DNA of 64,000 nt from Actinomortierella ambigua (taxonomy: Eukaryota; Mortierellomycota; Mortierellomycetes; Mortierellales; Mortierellaceae): positions 1 through 64,000 of the forward strand of contig JAAAJB010000013.1 of assembly GCA_016098155.1 (NCBI GenBank), given 5' to 3'. Shown here piece after piece: positions 1 through 13,026 of the stretch (the stretch's first letter is position 1; each line of letters starts with the position of its first letter). Position numbers and translations under genes: made by a program. The notes under the pieces were generated by a model. It saw only the letters and a list, made by a program, of their open reading frames with translations, did not search any database and was not told where the DNA came from.

Positions 1-3000
1 TTTTTTTTTTTTTGGCAGAGGCCTGTGCAAGACAAAAAGGAAAGGGAGAGAAGGACGGTGTCAGGTGAATGTGTAGAAGAGGGTGAAAAAAAAGCACCAA
101 GTGTGCTGGTTGCAGAAAAGGTAGAGACAAAGGGGGGGGCAGTTTAAGGATGCCAAGGACCACCCCCCTCCCGGATTCTAAGACAAGGAATAGTGCCAAA
201 AAACGGAAGAAAATAAAGTGCAGCGCCCACCGAGAACGTGGGAAGAGAGTGATAGTGAAGCCAATGCCTTCAAAGGCGTTAGGAGTGCTGGAGAAGGGGA
301 TAAAGGTGGCAAGCAAACGAACGGGAACTGACGACACAAAAGAGAGCTACCATGAAAAACCCAACCCCACTCACTTTGGTCGAGATAAGAAAGATGATAA
401 AGGTTGAAGAGAGAGGGAGACCAGTTGGTAGGCAAGGGTCTCCGAGATACAGCAAGTGACCACGAAAGAGAGATGGTCGAAGGTTCCAACGGAGCCATAA
501 GCAAAGGAAAACAAAACGACTCTGTCAAACACCCTTACTCCTCTCTCAAAACGACGTCGTAACGCCTTGGTGTGCACAGTGAAAAAGAAAGCCGAAGTGG
601 GGATAAAAGTGATTGAGAAGATGTTGGAGGAATGTGTGGTGTCAAAGGTGGCAGAGACGGTTGTCTTCGAAGGGTACACAAAAGGCGTAGGGCGACGTAG
701 GAGAGGAGCAGGAAATAGGAAGAGGTCGAGGAGGAGCAGCAAAATGTGAAGAGAAGGAGATGGATCAGCTAGGGTAGGAGTGCTTACCTTGATCTTTGTC
801 CTCCAAGAGCGGTGTGAGAGAGATTGTGGTGGGTGATGGGGAGAGAGGTGGTGGATGGAGAGGATTTTGTTTTTTGTTTTTTTGGGTGATGGAGAGGAAA
901 GAAAGAGAGGAAAAGAAAAGCGACAGAGGCTTGGGGGGTTTATCTGGAGACCAAGCAAGTCCTTTCCCACCTTCCAGCCACCTCCTATCATGCCGAATGC
1001 TCGCTGCCCACATCCCACTCTGTCTCCATGGCCAGGCTCTCCTGCCTGCGACTCGAGGGTCCACCCACTGCTATCCTACTCTCTATTAGATGACTATCAC
1101 TCGTCAACGGTGACAACGGTCATCATCAGGGAAAGAATGATGGAAAGGAGTCAGGGGGCAGCGGCGATAGAACATGGCGCGATGTCCACCCAACCCATAG
1201 CGCTCTTTTGAGCTCCAACAATCATATCCGAACCTCATTCACCTCCCCCATCAACCTCTCCTCTACCCTCAGCATTTATTTTCACCCGCTGAAGGTATTC
1301 ACTAGTAGAGGGAGCAGCCTCTACGCAAGGGGAGCCATGAACACTCGGATTTACGTAACATACAGCCATTTGTGGGGATGGATATCGGCTTTCTGCTCCC
1401 ACCATGCACTCGTCTCCCCGGCAGCACTACTAGATTGCTGTCTAGCAATAGTTTGATATACGCGTCCTCTTTGTGTCTCCCTCAGGGCTCTCTCTATCTT
1501 GTTTACTGCCATGCATTGCTTCACACGCCGCTCACTCACCCTGACTAGCCCCTGCAGGGTCATGAGGTCTCCTCTCTTCATTCATTCAAGCATCCCTCCA
1601 CCATTCATCTCACTCTCTCCTACGTGGGCCATGTTCACTCTCCGCCTTGGCCTCAAACACCCTACACTGGGGCACTAGCGTGGTTTTTCGCGAATACAAC
1701 TTTGTTATGATCTCCAGAAGGAGACAGTGTAAGCTAATAATGACTCTGTAGTGAAGACTTAGTAATAGGCATGCAATGAGTAATAGTTTTGACCAAGAAT
1801 GAGTGGAGAGGACGTCAGCACATGTGAGAGAGTAAATGTGTGGGAGAGTGAATGCGTGAGTAAATGAGACCTCAAGGTGAGCATATTGCCGCGACCCTTT
1901 AACCGATTGATCTCAAGGCTACATCTCGCTGGAGATGGCATATCACCTCGACTGGCTGCTCGTACAGTGGTTTACATTGGATTGCTGCCGGCCCGAGAGG
2001 GATCGTTGTAGCGACTTGCAGACCTATCGACCGCATGATGGGGTGACGTCGGGAGGGGATGGATAAGGAGCCATGTTGTTGGTGGCCAGAGGCGCTACCT
2101 CGTTGATTGTTGTCAGAGGCGCTACCTCGTTGATTGTTGTCAGAGGCGCTACCTCGTTGATGGTGGTCAGAGGCGCTACCTCATCCAATACGGGATACGT
2201 ACACTTTGCCTAGAAAAGGCCCACGAAAGCCTGCAGTCTCGCGCAACTGTGAAAGGCTTTGCACTTGTCGTATGAAATAATACAAGAAAGACGCGGTAGC
2301 GTCGTACGAGGCTTGCTGTTAGATATCAGCCTCCGAGTGTTGTGCTTGCGCGAGTCACCATTGCCTCTTCTCTTACATGTGACGGCATCATCCAAGGTAA
2401 ATGTCATCAGACGTCTTGACTGGAGATAAGAGCACCTCTGTCGGTGTTACAGGTGTCCAAGGAATATATCGTGGCTCGCCATGGCGTCTCGCGGCCCTGA
2501 CCGACTCTCGACCAAGTCTCGTTACGGCGGCGGTTCTTTGTTTACATGTATTTGCTGTTGAAGCCTTCTTCCGGATTGCTGGTAGAGTCCTCATTGTCGC
2601 TGTTGATAAGGTTGTTAGCGTTGACTTTTCCCCTGCTACCCACATCGGTGTCCTGCAAATGGGGAGAGATCAAGGAGGAAAGTGGGGGGGGGGGGTAAAA
2701 AAGCAGGAGTGAGTGGTGTCGTTCGATAGAAATGGTGTTTTTGTTGACCCAGTCGGCCTTGAACGCCAGAAAGCGCGCATTCTTGCCAAAGATACGACGA
2801 GCAACAAGGTTCTTACATGTTGGGCATTTCTTGCTGACTGCAACAACTGTATCCGAGTGATCTCGTCTAGAAAACCATGGCGTGACCAATAAAACACTCT
2901 CAGCTACATATTATGAAATGGATCTGCAACATGCGGACGTTATCGTCACGGTCATGAGAGGTGTACCTTGTTGATGAAAACTTGCCCATGCCTACCCCTT

Positions 3001-5837
3001 TCAACGAAAGATCTGGCTTATCGCTCGGGTGGTCATTTATTATAACCTTTGTACGAACTGACAAACTGCCAGCTGCTACACCTAGGGTTATTTCGGCGTT
3101 TCTTTGCGGGAGCGGCTTGTGGAGTCGAGGCAGGCATTGGGAGGGCAGGTAGGGGAAGTGCAGGCGGGGGCATAGGGGTGATACTGTGTATCGGCATCGC
3201 CCAGTGCATGATCCACCGTAGGATCGATGCACTTCTTCCCTGCGGCATGGTTCTTTGACATATGTAGGCTGCGGAGTCAACATTCTCCACCTCCTCGGGT
3301 GCCCGCCACCTGCGTCTATGTAAAAATGAGCGCAGACCATTTACTGCGTCTCTTTGCTCCGCTCGTCTCTCCTCGTTGGCGGCCAAAGTGATTGCCCTCT
3401 TCATCCTGAAACGTCTGGTCCTCATTCCCGTCATGATCTCTTTGGGAACAGCGGCGCCAGCGTTCAAAGCAACAAGAGATCTCTCATCGGGGGTAGGTGC
3501 ATGAAGCACCCACACGATATCAAAGATGCCAGTGTGAGTGGGTGGTGGAGCTGGTCGGTGTCGCAGTACCACCGAGCCGGTCGCATCTGTTCATTCTGGG
3601 GAATGCTGAGATGGGTGACGAGGAAAGAGAAAAGAGAAAAGACCGAGAATAGCAGGACAACCACTAACCGGGTCCATAGTGGCTCACAGGTTACTTGCGA
3701 CTTGCGTCCATTAAAAATTCTCCATCTGTTGCGTTTTTAAGGCCCATGAAAGAGGGTGCGGCGTGGTTCTTTAAGGACGTTAACGGTTTTCCAAGAAGCA
3801 CCTGCTGTTTGTTGTGCCTTTCGCGAGAAGCCAGGTGCCCCTGGGTCGGAAGACGCAGTTTGCGAGTATCAGTCGATCGCTCGAGCCTTAAGAAGGCAAG
3901 CGACTCAGGATTGATAGGTAAGATCTAAATTAAAAAAAACCTCCAGTGTGCCATTTTGACGGAGCATTGAATGCCCCTGTGGAACAGCGAAGCCCTGCCT
4001 CTCTCTACGCACGACTGCTTGGAAACACCCCAAAGCGGGTCACCTTGACAGCAACTTTTCAGGTAGTAGTGGTGGTGGGGGAGGGCTACCAATTGCAGGC
4101 AATTCGTGAAGCAGGACTGTATCCAGGGCTCTTCATCGGTGAGGTCGGAATGGTGTCGACTATCATATTCTAGGCCATTTCTCTTGCTCTTTGAGCCGGC
4201 GCCGACTCTGACGGATTTCTGGGAAGCATACCCGTCGTGCTCATGGGCGATTTTGGTATTTACAGTGACCGGATTGGGCAAGGGTACGGAAGTCGAGCTG
4301 AACGCTGTGGTGATTGATAGGTGAGAAGATTATGATAGAAAGAAGAGAAGTGAAAAGGTGAGTTGGTCTCATATACTTTCGACAGGTGTCACTAGGTTGC
4401 TCATGTTTTTCCATTGGGCCGAAAATCATGAAAGCCAAATATATTCATCACTTGTGAGCGAAAAAGCGTAAGAGAAACCATCACTATTCAATGCAACAAC
4501 AATAAGAAGCTACAACGCACGCATCAGAACAACAGTTAAGCTAGTTCTCTAGGAGTACCAAAGCAAGCAGCGAAAGTAATAAACTAGATGGACGCCAGAT
4601 ATATAATGAGAACATCATTCAAATAGATGGCTGGGACACGTCTCCGTTTTTTCTGTGCAGTATGTATTTGCTGTCCCATGAGATGGACCGGCCTTCTATG
4701 CGCCAAAACACGGTGCATTATATCTGACGGCTCATTCGTCGGCCATTCAAGAGGTCTCTCCTTATTCAAGGCGCAGTTGTTCACATGGCTTGAGCGGAGC
4801 TAATTTTATTGATCTCATGCCGCGTGCCCGTGGGTGAACCATCATCTCTGGCCCCTCGCTATCTCATGCCGTCTGGGAGAAGGTGTTGTTAGGCCTTCTG
4901 CATTGGAACTCGGCCGCGAAATGCTGGCTAATTTGACTCCCTTTGGACGACAAAGGCCGGGACCACAGTTAATGGCATGTGTGAAACGATATGTGGTTCA
5001 TGAACCGGCCTTTCATTCTTTCCTATGGGATGCCTGTCGGAGGACAACTGTGGGCGAAGGCCCCTTCAAATACGATGCATAGCATTTGCTTTGATGAGCA
5101 CTCGCAAAGACCAACTCTGCGTAATTGGACCCTAAAAACGTAGTTCATGGCGATTTTATTGGTATTATATTGCAAGGTCCTGATGTAGGAGTTCGACATT
5201 TATCCCACACACGCCATATCTAATGGTACGTGCTTGTGTATCCTATTTACCAGGTGAGTGAGATAATTGATGTTCTCAACGCGGTCTTTCGAATGGGAAA
5301 GGCATATCATGAGAAGCCAATCTGGGAGATGGTAGACACAAGAACAAGATTCGCCTGCTTCCACCACGAAGAGATGACCTACCTAGTTATAGGAATTGTT
5401 GGCGATAGGAATCGTTGCTCGCACTTCCTCGTTCTTTGTTCCTCCAGCTGCTGATCATTTCTTGTAAACCCCCCCCCCCCAGCAGACAGTGACTGAGACG
5501 CTTTTGGACCCAATAATGTGTTGGTAAATCGAATACATGTAATTGACGCCTCATATTGTCTATATCCCAGGTAAGTGAGTTTGCGAGCGCCACGACACCG
5601 CGAAAGGTGCTTCTATGAAAAGAATTGTATTTGTGTTTTTGGCTATATCTGTAAGGTCTAAAAAGAATGAAAGGTAGCTGGTACAACATTTTTTCCATGA
5701 AAAGTGTGTGTGTGTATGAACAGATTGTAGTCTAGAAAAGATCTTCCAATGTAAGCATGGTAACAAAATAAGAGGCATCCGAGAGTAGACCAGCACTCTC
5801 ACAATTACTAAGTTCCTGCTCCTTTTTCTTTTTGTTT
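1..5837. other. 5.8 kb with no supportable gene
   Basis: I find no reading frame here with recognisable domains, consistent splice sites and a sensible start. The first 1.1 kb is strongly purine-rich on this strand (GA-rich, with a T13 run at the very start), which produces spurious long frames on both strands. The least unconvincing stretch is a minus-strand open frame of 179 codons at 3572-3033, rich in Arg and Ala with a Pro/Ala tail. A second minus-strand frame near 2889-2700 contains one CPTC motif. Neither could be joined into a gene model, and they may be remnants. Confidence 0.55.
2087..2183. repeat. 27-bp minisatellite, about 3.7 copies
   Basis: A unit beginning cagaggcgctacctcgttga and ending ttgttgt (27 bp) is repeated head to tail. 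The first copies are identical and the later ones carry one or two substitutions (ttgatggtggt; acctcatcc). Because 27 is a multiple of three, any frame through it gives a nine-residue repeat, but no convincing host gene surrounds it. Confidence 0.85.
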
Positions 5838-6785
5838 TTACTTGTTGTGCCACAAAAAGTTCTTCAGTGTGGACCACCGGTTCGAGTCAAGGTAGATGTA
5901 CTGCATCGATGCCTGCAGCGATGGCTGGAGCACATCGCGCTCGTTGTAGAAGAGATACATGACCGTGGCCCACACCAACGAAGCAAAGACTGGGAATGTG
6001 TTGGCGGGCTCTGCAATCACGTTGCGCTTGACTGGCAGCTTGGCCAGACCCATCATGATGCGCGAGAACAGGTACAGAACGATCTACGAAACAGAAGAGC
6101 GTTTGGAGAGAGATGTGTGAGATTCGGCCAGGGAGAGAGCTTTTCCTTGTCGGTTGTAGGGTAAAATTGTCCTGGCACATGCAAAAGTTCAAGAAAACGT
6201 GGAAGTCCTGAATAATAAGGTTCTCTCCTCCTCTGCACCACCCTTCAGGGCCAACATCGTATGTTAGACTGGTACCAAATAAAATTCCGAGCCTCCGTGG
6301 GTGTATTCAAAGCTCCCGCATATGCTGTACGCCCGTTCGCTGACAAGATGAAAGGATCCAAGACATGTGGAGAAATGATGAGGGTGGGAGGGAGGGAAGG
6401 AGGGATATCCGGCATCGTCGGACTCTGCGCATGTATGACATTGGCCAATCGTCCCTTTTTCGGTGTCCTGAGTTGATGGAGATTCCGGTTCATAGTGTAC
6501 CCGCAAACCCTGTTTTTTTTTTCTTTTTCTTCTTCTTTTTCTCTGTACCTGCTGGTTGACACCATTGTTCTCGCCAAAGATGATGTAGCCTCCAACAAGA
6601 CCAGAGAAGAACGAGTCGAACGGCCGCTCCTTTCCATGGATTCTCCGCTGCAGGATCATGAGTGTCTTGTAGATAGTGCAGAAGAACGCCAGGTTGCGCG
6701 CATGCTGTCTGGTCGCCTTGAGGACGAACTTTGACATGTCCTTGAAGCTATGGAAAGCAAAAAGAGTGAGGGCGAAGACGGATGA

Positions 6786-6816
<31 letters not shown>

Positions 6817-7653
6817 TCAGCATCATCACCATCCATGGCACTGAATGCCTTCCCTGTACTTTCCCGATCCACTCGTTGTTGCCAGGGAGTCACCCACATT
6901 CATTCTTCGCTCGGACCCCTCTCCCTCCACCTCGCCGTCTCTGTGTGTGTCGTGTGTGTACTGTCTGTGTGTGTGCGTGTGTGTGTGTTGTGGCACGTTC
7001 CAAAGAGCCACTTTGCATCGGTCTCGTCGGCCACACGAACGATCCAAACGAAAAAAAGTGACAACACACCCCATCATTGCGCTGTCAAAAGCATACCCCC
7101 CTCCTTTCCCTCTCTCCCTCCCTCGGTTCCGAGCAAGCGAGAGAGTGTGACCCGCTCGGCTCGATTTGTGGAGCAAGAAGACTCGTTTTTTTTTTTCACT
7201 TTCCGCAAATTGTTGGGAGACTCTTGTGCCAAGGAGCCACTTTACGAGCATGAAGGAAAAAAAAAACCTGAAAGGTGGCAGCTACTGGGCCATGCTGATG
7301 TCCTGTTGTCCAACGGTACATGTCCCTCAGGCAGCAGCAGTAGAGGTAGCTGATCCAGGCGTGTCCTCATGTTGATGTTGCTATTAAGCTTGCGAAACAA
7401 AAGACACCCGCTGTATGGTATCCCCCCCCCTCCTCCGTTTCCCGAGCCATTGTTGGTAGCACGTTGCTGTGCAGTATTCCCCTGTCCCAACTTACTTGGT
7501 GCGACGGAAGAGCAGGGTCATGACAAGGGCATGAGGGAAGCGAATCTTTGCACCATAGACGAGACCATTGCGGAATCCCTTGACGATGGAGAGCAGGTCA
7601 TGATACTCGGGGGTCAGGATGAACTGGGTGGCGGCATGCTTCAGCGAGTCCAT
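5838..7653 (-). CDS. PXMP4: Peroxisomal membrane protein 4 (PMP24)-like, three exons
   Basis: This is a Tim17/PMP24-superfamily integral membrane protein, expected in the peroxisomal membrane; its biochemical role is unresolved in other organisms too. My model has exons 7653-7496, 6747-6549 and 6083-5838, giving 200 residues, close to the roughly 212 of animal PXMP4. Exon 1 carries the hallmark GFRNGLVYGAKIRFPHALVM. Exon 2 carries the RNLAFF...IYK segment, a basic loop, and the Gly-rich IFGENNGVN stretch. Exon 3 carries LQPSLQASMQYIYLDSNRW and a Lys-terminated tail. All junctions are GT-AG and keep frame: exon 1 ends in phase 2 at GTAAGT and joins after CCATAG. Intron 1 is unusually long (about 750 nt) and holds GA, GT and T-rich simple repeats. 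The family assignment is very secure; the exon 2 start rests on agreement with the family. Confidence 0.93.
6784..6990. repeat. Dinucleotide microsatellites inside PXMP4 intron 1
   Basis: A (GA)n tract of about 26 bases at 6787-6812 and an interrupted (GT)n/(TG)n tract around 6940-6990 lie inside the long first intron of the PXMP4-like gene. They explain most of the intron's extra length. A similar (CA)n tract lies at about 7939-7960, between the PXMP4-like and MFS genes. Confidence 0.8.
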
Positions 7654-7974
7654 GGTGAATGTGGAGGTGATGATAGAGAGGGGAGGGAGGTGAGAGAAGG
7701 GAGAGTTGCCCAGTGGAGAGTGGAGAGTGGAGAGTGGGAGGAAGGGGTACGAGAATGAATGGTTGGATGAATGGAAAAGGGGAACTCTCTCTCTCTCTCT
7801 TTCGCTCCTTTGCGTGAGGGTACGGAGTTGAGTTTGGGTTGCAGGTGTGCGGGGAGATCTCCATTGGAGAAACTGGTGTTTTCGATCACATGCAAACAAA
7901 CAACTCTGTTTTACGTGCGTGCCTCTCTACTACGACTACAAACACACACACACACACACAGGGTTGTAGACACA

Positions 7975-10374
7975 CTACGACCCACCAGTCAGACGCGCGC
8001 TCTTCAGCACATCTACCCTTGTCAGTCCTACGCCTCCCACCTTCTCTGCAAGGCAAGCATCGTCTCCTCTCTCGATATCCTTGTCCTTGCCTCCACCTCC
8101 TCCTCCTCCAGCACTCGCCACATTTTGCTGGTGACTCGTCATCACCACAGGGCTATCCTCATACAGCACCGCATCCTGGTCGGCCAATTCCAGCGAGTAT
8201 CTCGAGAACGACTTTGTCAAGCTCGACGCCGACGCTCCATGGCGGCGACCTTGTTCACGCCAGGCGCGTCGGATCTCTTCGTCCTCGCGGTACTTTGCAA
8301 TATCGCGACGCTTCTGCGCGCGCCCACCGATCCAGAGCACCGTGACAGGGACAGCAACGAACAAAACGCCCACCATGGCGTAGGTCATAATATGGAACCC
8401 AACACGCTCGTACAGGACCCCGCAGACGATCGGGCCGACCATGACCCCGAGCGAGAAGGCCATGTTGAAGAGCGCGTACGCCATCGCAAAGCTGTCCGTG
8501 CCAATGTTACGCACCACGGCCGAGATCTCAGCGAGGATCGGTGTCAGGACCGCCGTGCCCGTGGTGCCAATGAGGGTAAAGAGGACGATGGAGAGCGGGA
8601 GCGAGTCTTGAAAAATGCCGAGGAGCAGGACACTGGCGCTGCAGAGCACGAGTGAGACGAGTGAGATGGCCTTGGCCCCAAAGCTGTCGGAGAGCGCACC
8701 CCAGAGAGGGCCTGTCATGGTCGGGAGGGAGAAGGCCATGAACACGAGCCCAATCTTCTCTGCGTTGAGATTATACTTTCGAGCCAGTTGCAAAGGCATG
8801 GTCGGTTCGGCGCCCGAGAAGACAAATGCTCCGCAGGCGGTGATGATGATACAGGCCAGGAGGCGCTTGCTCCGCAAGAGTTGCCACCAGACGTGCTTGC
8901 TGTGCAGCCGCTCCGACTTGCGCTGGGCCTTGATCACTTGTGCTTCCTCGACGGCCTCTTGCCGCTTGCCGAGCAGGCGGAGGGCCAGCACGATTTCCTC
9001 GCGCTCCTCAATGACGAGCGACCGGCAGAGAATGTCGACAACAGTGATGGAGCAACAAAAGTAGAACGGTGCTCGGTAGCCCCCATAGTCGTACAGGAGA
9101 CCACCGAGAGGTGGACCCATCATGAGGCCGAGTGTGTACCCGATCAAGGCTTTACCCATTTGGACCCCAAGTGCCTCCGTAGGAAAGACATCTGCGATCA
9201 GGGCCAGTCCCAGTGTCCAGACCGAGCCACCTGCCATGCCTTGCAAGAGTCGAGCGAGGATCAGGATATAAATGTTGGATGCCAGCATGAAGAAGACTGT
9301 CGATGCTAACATGCCTACTAGACCGATCAGCATCGGCACTCGCCGGGACACAAAATAATCGCCCAGCGTACCAAACAAGGGCGACGCAATCAACATCCCA
9401 AGCGCGTACACGGCTAGCAGCATGCCTGTATGTACAGCACTACCGTGCATCCTGTCCGACACGATGAAAGGGATGATCGGCACAATAATACCATACTGGG
9501 AGAGAGAGAGAGAGAGAAAGAGAGAAAGAGACAAAGAGAGAACCCTCGGGTCAGCTCATTTAGCCCACACGAGCCAGACCTGTGCAATCCAACCACTCTA
9601 ATAGGTTTGCTCAGACGGTACCGTAGCCATGTCGATAAATAGTGCCAGAAAGACGGTAAACAGGGTAAAGTTGGGCGATCGACGCATGCGAGCAAACCAG
9701 CTCTTGCGCCGGACTGAAATACTGCGAGTACTGGCCGACTTGCGCATCCCCCCCGATGATGAAGTGGATGGGCCTCCACCGCTTCCTTCTCCTCTTCCTC
9801 CACCTCCTTTTGTTGAAATAGTACTAGCACCAGCTGTCCTGTCTATTGCATTCTTCTCAGAGAATGTATCTTGATATAGATCCTTTAGCGAGTAGTCTGC
9901 TCCGGAGAAGGAGATAGAATGACCAACCCGTGTAGAGGGTCGAGATCCAGCCGAGTCCTGTGTCCGCATCGTACTCCTCCGATCCAGAGAGCGGCATGTC
10001 CTCGACCCGCACGAGCCAGCATCTTCAGCTTGGCGTGCTTCCGACTCTCTTGCCATGTCGTCTATGCTGCCGTGTGATCGACCGTAGTCGGAACGAACAC
10101 TCTCATCATAGTCACTGTGTCGTTCGCTCTCTGGATAGTGTCCACGGTGGGAGGCGTCAGAGTGGTAAGAGGCTGCAGATTGAAAGGAGCGTGCTGGGCT
10201 ATCGGGGATCTCAGCAGGGGGCAGAAGGATGCTCGAGGCCGGACTACCCCCTGTCGCTGCTGTGCCAGGCGTGAATGTGGCCATGGGATGGTTGGGCGAC
10301 TGCTGGAGTGAAGATCGTCGACTGGTGTAGGGGCTGGGACCTCTACTCGAGGCAGGATGGTGTGGGGATGCCAT
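7975..10374 (-). CDS. MFS transporter, DHA1/vesicular-amine type, two exons
   Basis: Major facilitator superfamily transporter. Exons 10374-9622 and 9495-7975 encode 757 residues; the 126-nt GT-AG intron (GTACCG...CCCAG) splits the first transmembrane helix in phase 0. Residues 1 to about 225 are a Ser/Arg-rich cytoplasmic tail. Helix 1 reads LFIDMAT then YGIIVPIIP, the D-x(6)-P-x-x-P pattern typical of the 12-helix H+-antiporter (DHA1) and SLC18 vesicular amine transporter groups. The loop after helix 2 holds motif A (FGTLGDYFVSRR), and a long charged central loop follows helix 6. The C-terminal tail (about 140 residues) is again charged and Ser-rich, with a Gly run. The substrate cannot be told from sequence; amine, drug or polyamine export is possible. 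The long hydrophilic tails suggest regulation or trafficking signals. Confidence 0.88.
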
Positions 10375-11258
10375 CGTTCGACGGAGGGGAAAGGGGAGGG
10401 GGCGAAAGGTACAGTGTCAAACGCAAGAGAGAAGGAGCAAACAAAAAAATCAATGAGAGTGGTTGTAGGATTGACGCAGAGGTGGCTGCAGTCAAGTGAA
10501 CGAAGGGTGTTGCCGGTTCGTCGATAGTTGGTTGCGCAAACGTGTGAAAGAAAGATCAAAAGTGGTCAATGTAAAAGAGAAGAGAGAGCAGAGAAAGAAA
10601 GCGAGGGCGTCCAAAAGGTACAGGTGCTCATGACAGGCGTCAAATTATCCCTATTCCCTGTTGCACAATTCGCATCTCAACTAGGACATCAGAATCGATT
10701 AAATGGAAAAAGGGGGAGGGGAGCATGGAGAGTGGAAACACCCTTCGATTGAGGCTCAGGTAGAAGGTGAGTACTCTGCCCATTTTTATCCTGCCCAAGA
10801 AAGCAGCACAGGATGTGGATCCTACTCGGACTGGTTCGTGGACACCATGACTGCAAAGCATCCTGCTCGTTTAAAGCACTTCCTTTGCACAGAAATGTAT
10901 GATCGAGCGGTTATTCTTCCTCTTGACAGCTAGCATGTCGATTTATCAGAGTACTACAAAGTTCCACTTATATCCTCACTAGCAGCAGCTTGTCCGCGAG
11001 GCGCCAGCTCAATCCAGTGCATTCGCACTACTGAAAGAATAACATATCTTGCACCTTGGTTGAATTAGTCTTCGTCTGGAAAGTTTCTCACAGCTCCTAA
11101 AGAATAGATCTTTAATACGTTGGAACAGCAAGTGAGTGAATGAAAAGAAATGCATAAATGATATCGGATGGGTAAGGATGGATGGAGGGGGAAAAGGGTA
11201 AGAAAGCTTCCTTTAGCTCGTAGAGTGAAAGGATGGGGAATATCAAGCTCCTCGGTCT
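10375..11258. other. Intergenic, upstream of the MFS gene and downstream of COX15
   Basis: About 880 bases between two minus-strand genes. The part next to the MFS start codon is GA-rich on this strand, hence pyrimidine-rich on the coding strand as at other promoters in this window. No open frame with recognisable content was found. Confidence 0.6.
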
Positions 11259-13026
11259 TTACTTGACAGGGATCTTCTTGAGGGTTTGCATCAGATACAA
11301 AGCCGACGTAAGAAGGGTCAGTGAGCCAGCCTGGTGAGCAGTGCCAAGCGAGACGGGGACCATATACAGCAGAGTGGCAATACCAAGACCAACTTGGCCG
11401 ATAGCGACACCCATCAAGAGGTTAACGCCCAATCGAGCCTGAGGAGGAAGAGGCAGACCGCGCGAGTACAAGAACAAGGCCGACACAGCGGTGAAAGTCG
11501 ACATGGCCTAGAAAAGGTCACCAGAAAGCAAGCAGGGGAAAAAAGTGGTATGAGCATCCGAAAATTAAAAACCTTCCATTCCCGAAGCAAAAAAAATGAA
11601 TTTAGTCCGCAGCAACTAGAGTGTAACCTTACCATGACACGGTGGTTAAATTGGACAGTGACCTGGTTATCAAACATGTTGCGGATGAGGCCAAAGGTAG
11701 GGTGGTCACCCTTGTGCAGGTAGCGGCTGTCAAAAAGCTCATCGACAGGGGGCATCAGGCGACCCTCGCCCATGGTAGGGAACTCGTTGTAGACCAGACC
11801 GGCATCCAAACCAGCGACAAAGGCACCCGACAGGACAGTGAAAAAGACCATGGCGACAACACCGTGGACACCGCCCTTGAAGCGCTTAAGAACAGGGTTG
11901 TTGATCATGGTAGCCAGAGACTTGTAGGAACCCTTGGCAATAGCGTTATCCCTGAGAACCTTAAGACCGGTCACAAAGGTAGCGGTATAGATCAAGAAGG
12001 CAGCACCCAAGTGCGCAGCAAGACGGTACTGGGAAACACGAGGCGTAGCACCGGGCTGGGCGAGCTCCTCGTTCAAACCAGACTTAACCATGAACCAGCC
12101 CAGAGCACCCTGGAAACCAATGAGAGCACCAATGACGAGCGAGCGACGCGAAAGTTCCTTGGACAGCATACCACGACCAGCAAAGTAAAGACCAGGCAAG
12201 ATAAAGGCGGCACCAATGGCACGACCCAGCATACGATGCGACCACTCATAGTAGAAAATGCGCTTAAACTCTTCGATGGTCATGCCGTGGTTCAGACTAT
12301 TGTGTTTATGAATGGATCCGACGACCATGTAACCCAAGAGTGGAGATTGAGAAAAAAGAAAGCAGGAAGATCGTCAGAATCAAGGATTGTGTAGACAAGA
12401 TCTCGGAGCCCAACAACAAATAACATTATCCTGTCAAGTTGAAGAGGATATACATACACCTTGTACTCGGGGAACTGCTTGTACTTGTTAAACTCTTCCT
12501 CCCACTCAGCTTGCGAGCGAGGAGGCTTCATACCCTTGATCACGTTCCATTCGACAATTGACAAACCACTCTCGGTCAAGCGAGTCACGCCTCCGAGGAC
12601 AACAATACCAAAGGTCATAGCGCTGATGGTCAACATCCAGTATCCAACAATGGGCTTGGCGACTTTGGTGGCCTGTGCTGTCGCTGCCGTCGTGGCTGCC
12701 GTTGCTGTTGTGGCTACTGTCGAGGGCGAGCCAACCTGTTGAGCTGCAGTCGACTGGAAGCGGGCACGAGTCATCTGGGCCAAGGAAACCTTGTTTGAAG
12801 CAAAGGCGAGCTCGGATGGCGATTTCCGGACCCAGGACATGGCGGCCGATCGGGCACCAAGATAGGTGGCAGGGGTGGTGGTGGTGAGAGGAGCGCCACG
12901 GATAGCCTGCGAGGTGGACGCGAAGCTGCGCGACAGCCATTGTGCGGATCGAGGGGCGGAGGCGAAAGCCGACGACGAGGAGCACTTCCAGAGTGCCCTC
13001 GCCAGCATGGTCGGTGTAGCTGACAT
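11259..13026 (-). CDS. COX15: Heme A synthase COX15, three exons
   Basis: COX15 converts heme O to heme A in the inner mitochondrial membrane for cytochrome c oxidase assembly. My model is 13026-12458, 12296-11633 and 11507-11259, giving 493 residues (yeast Cox15 is close to this). The Arg/Ser/Ala-rich first 120 residues look like a mitochondrial targeting sequence plus spacer. Conserved features: [16 protein letters not shown] near the first helix; four conserved histidines at about H210 (EWSHRMLGR), H285 (AAHLG), H408 (FNHRV) and H469 (GTAHQAG), the expected heme ligands; and [11 protein letters not shown]. Intron 1 uses GTATGT in phase 2, restoring PEYKVLNHGM. Intron 2 follows the codon for Met411. 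A very secure call. Confidence 0.97.

Noticed and set aside
178..1211. Several long overlapping frames on both strands
   Set aside because: They arise from purine-rich low-complexity sequence; none has motifs, a good start context or credible splice partners.
2101..2183. CRISPR-like array
   Set aside because: The units are directly adjacent without spacers, so it is a minisatellite; CRISPR arrays are also not expected in a fungal genome.
7320..7380. Extra exon between PXMP4 exons 1 and 2 (YLYCCCLRDMYRW in one frame)
   Set aside because: Direct joining of exon 1 to 6747 keeps frame and matches the family exactly; the extra piece would insert foreign sequence.
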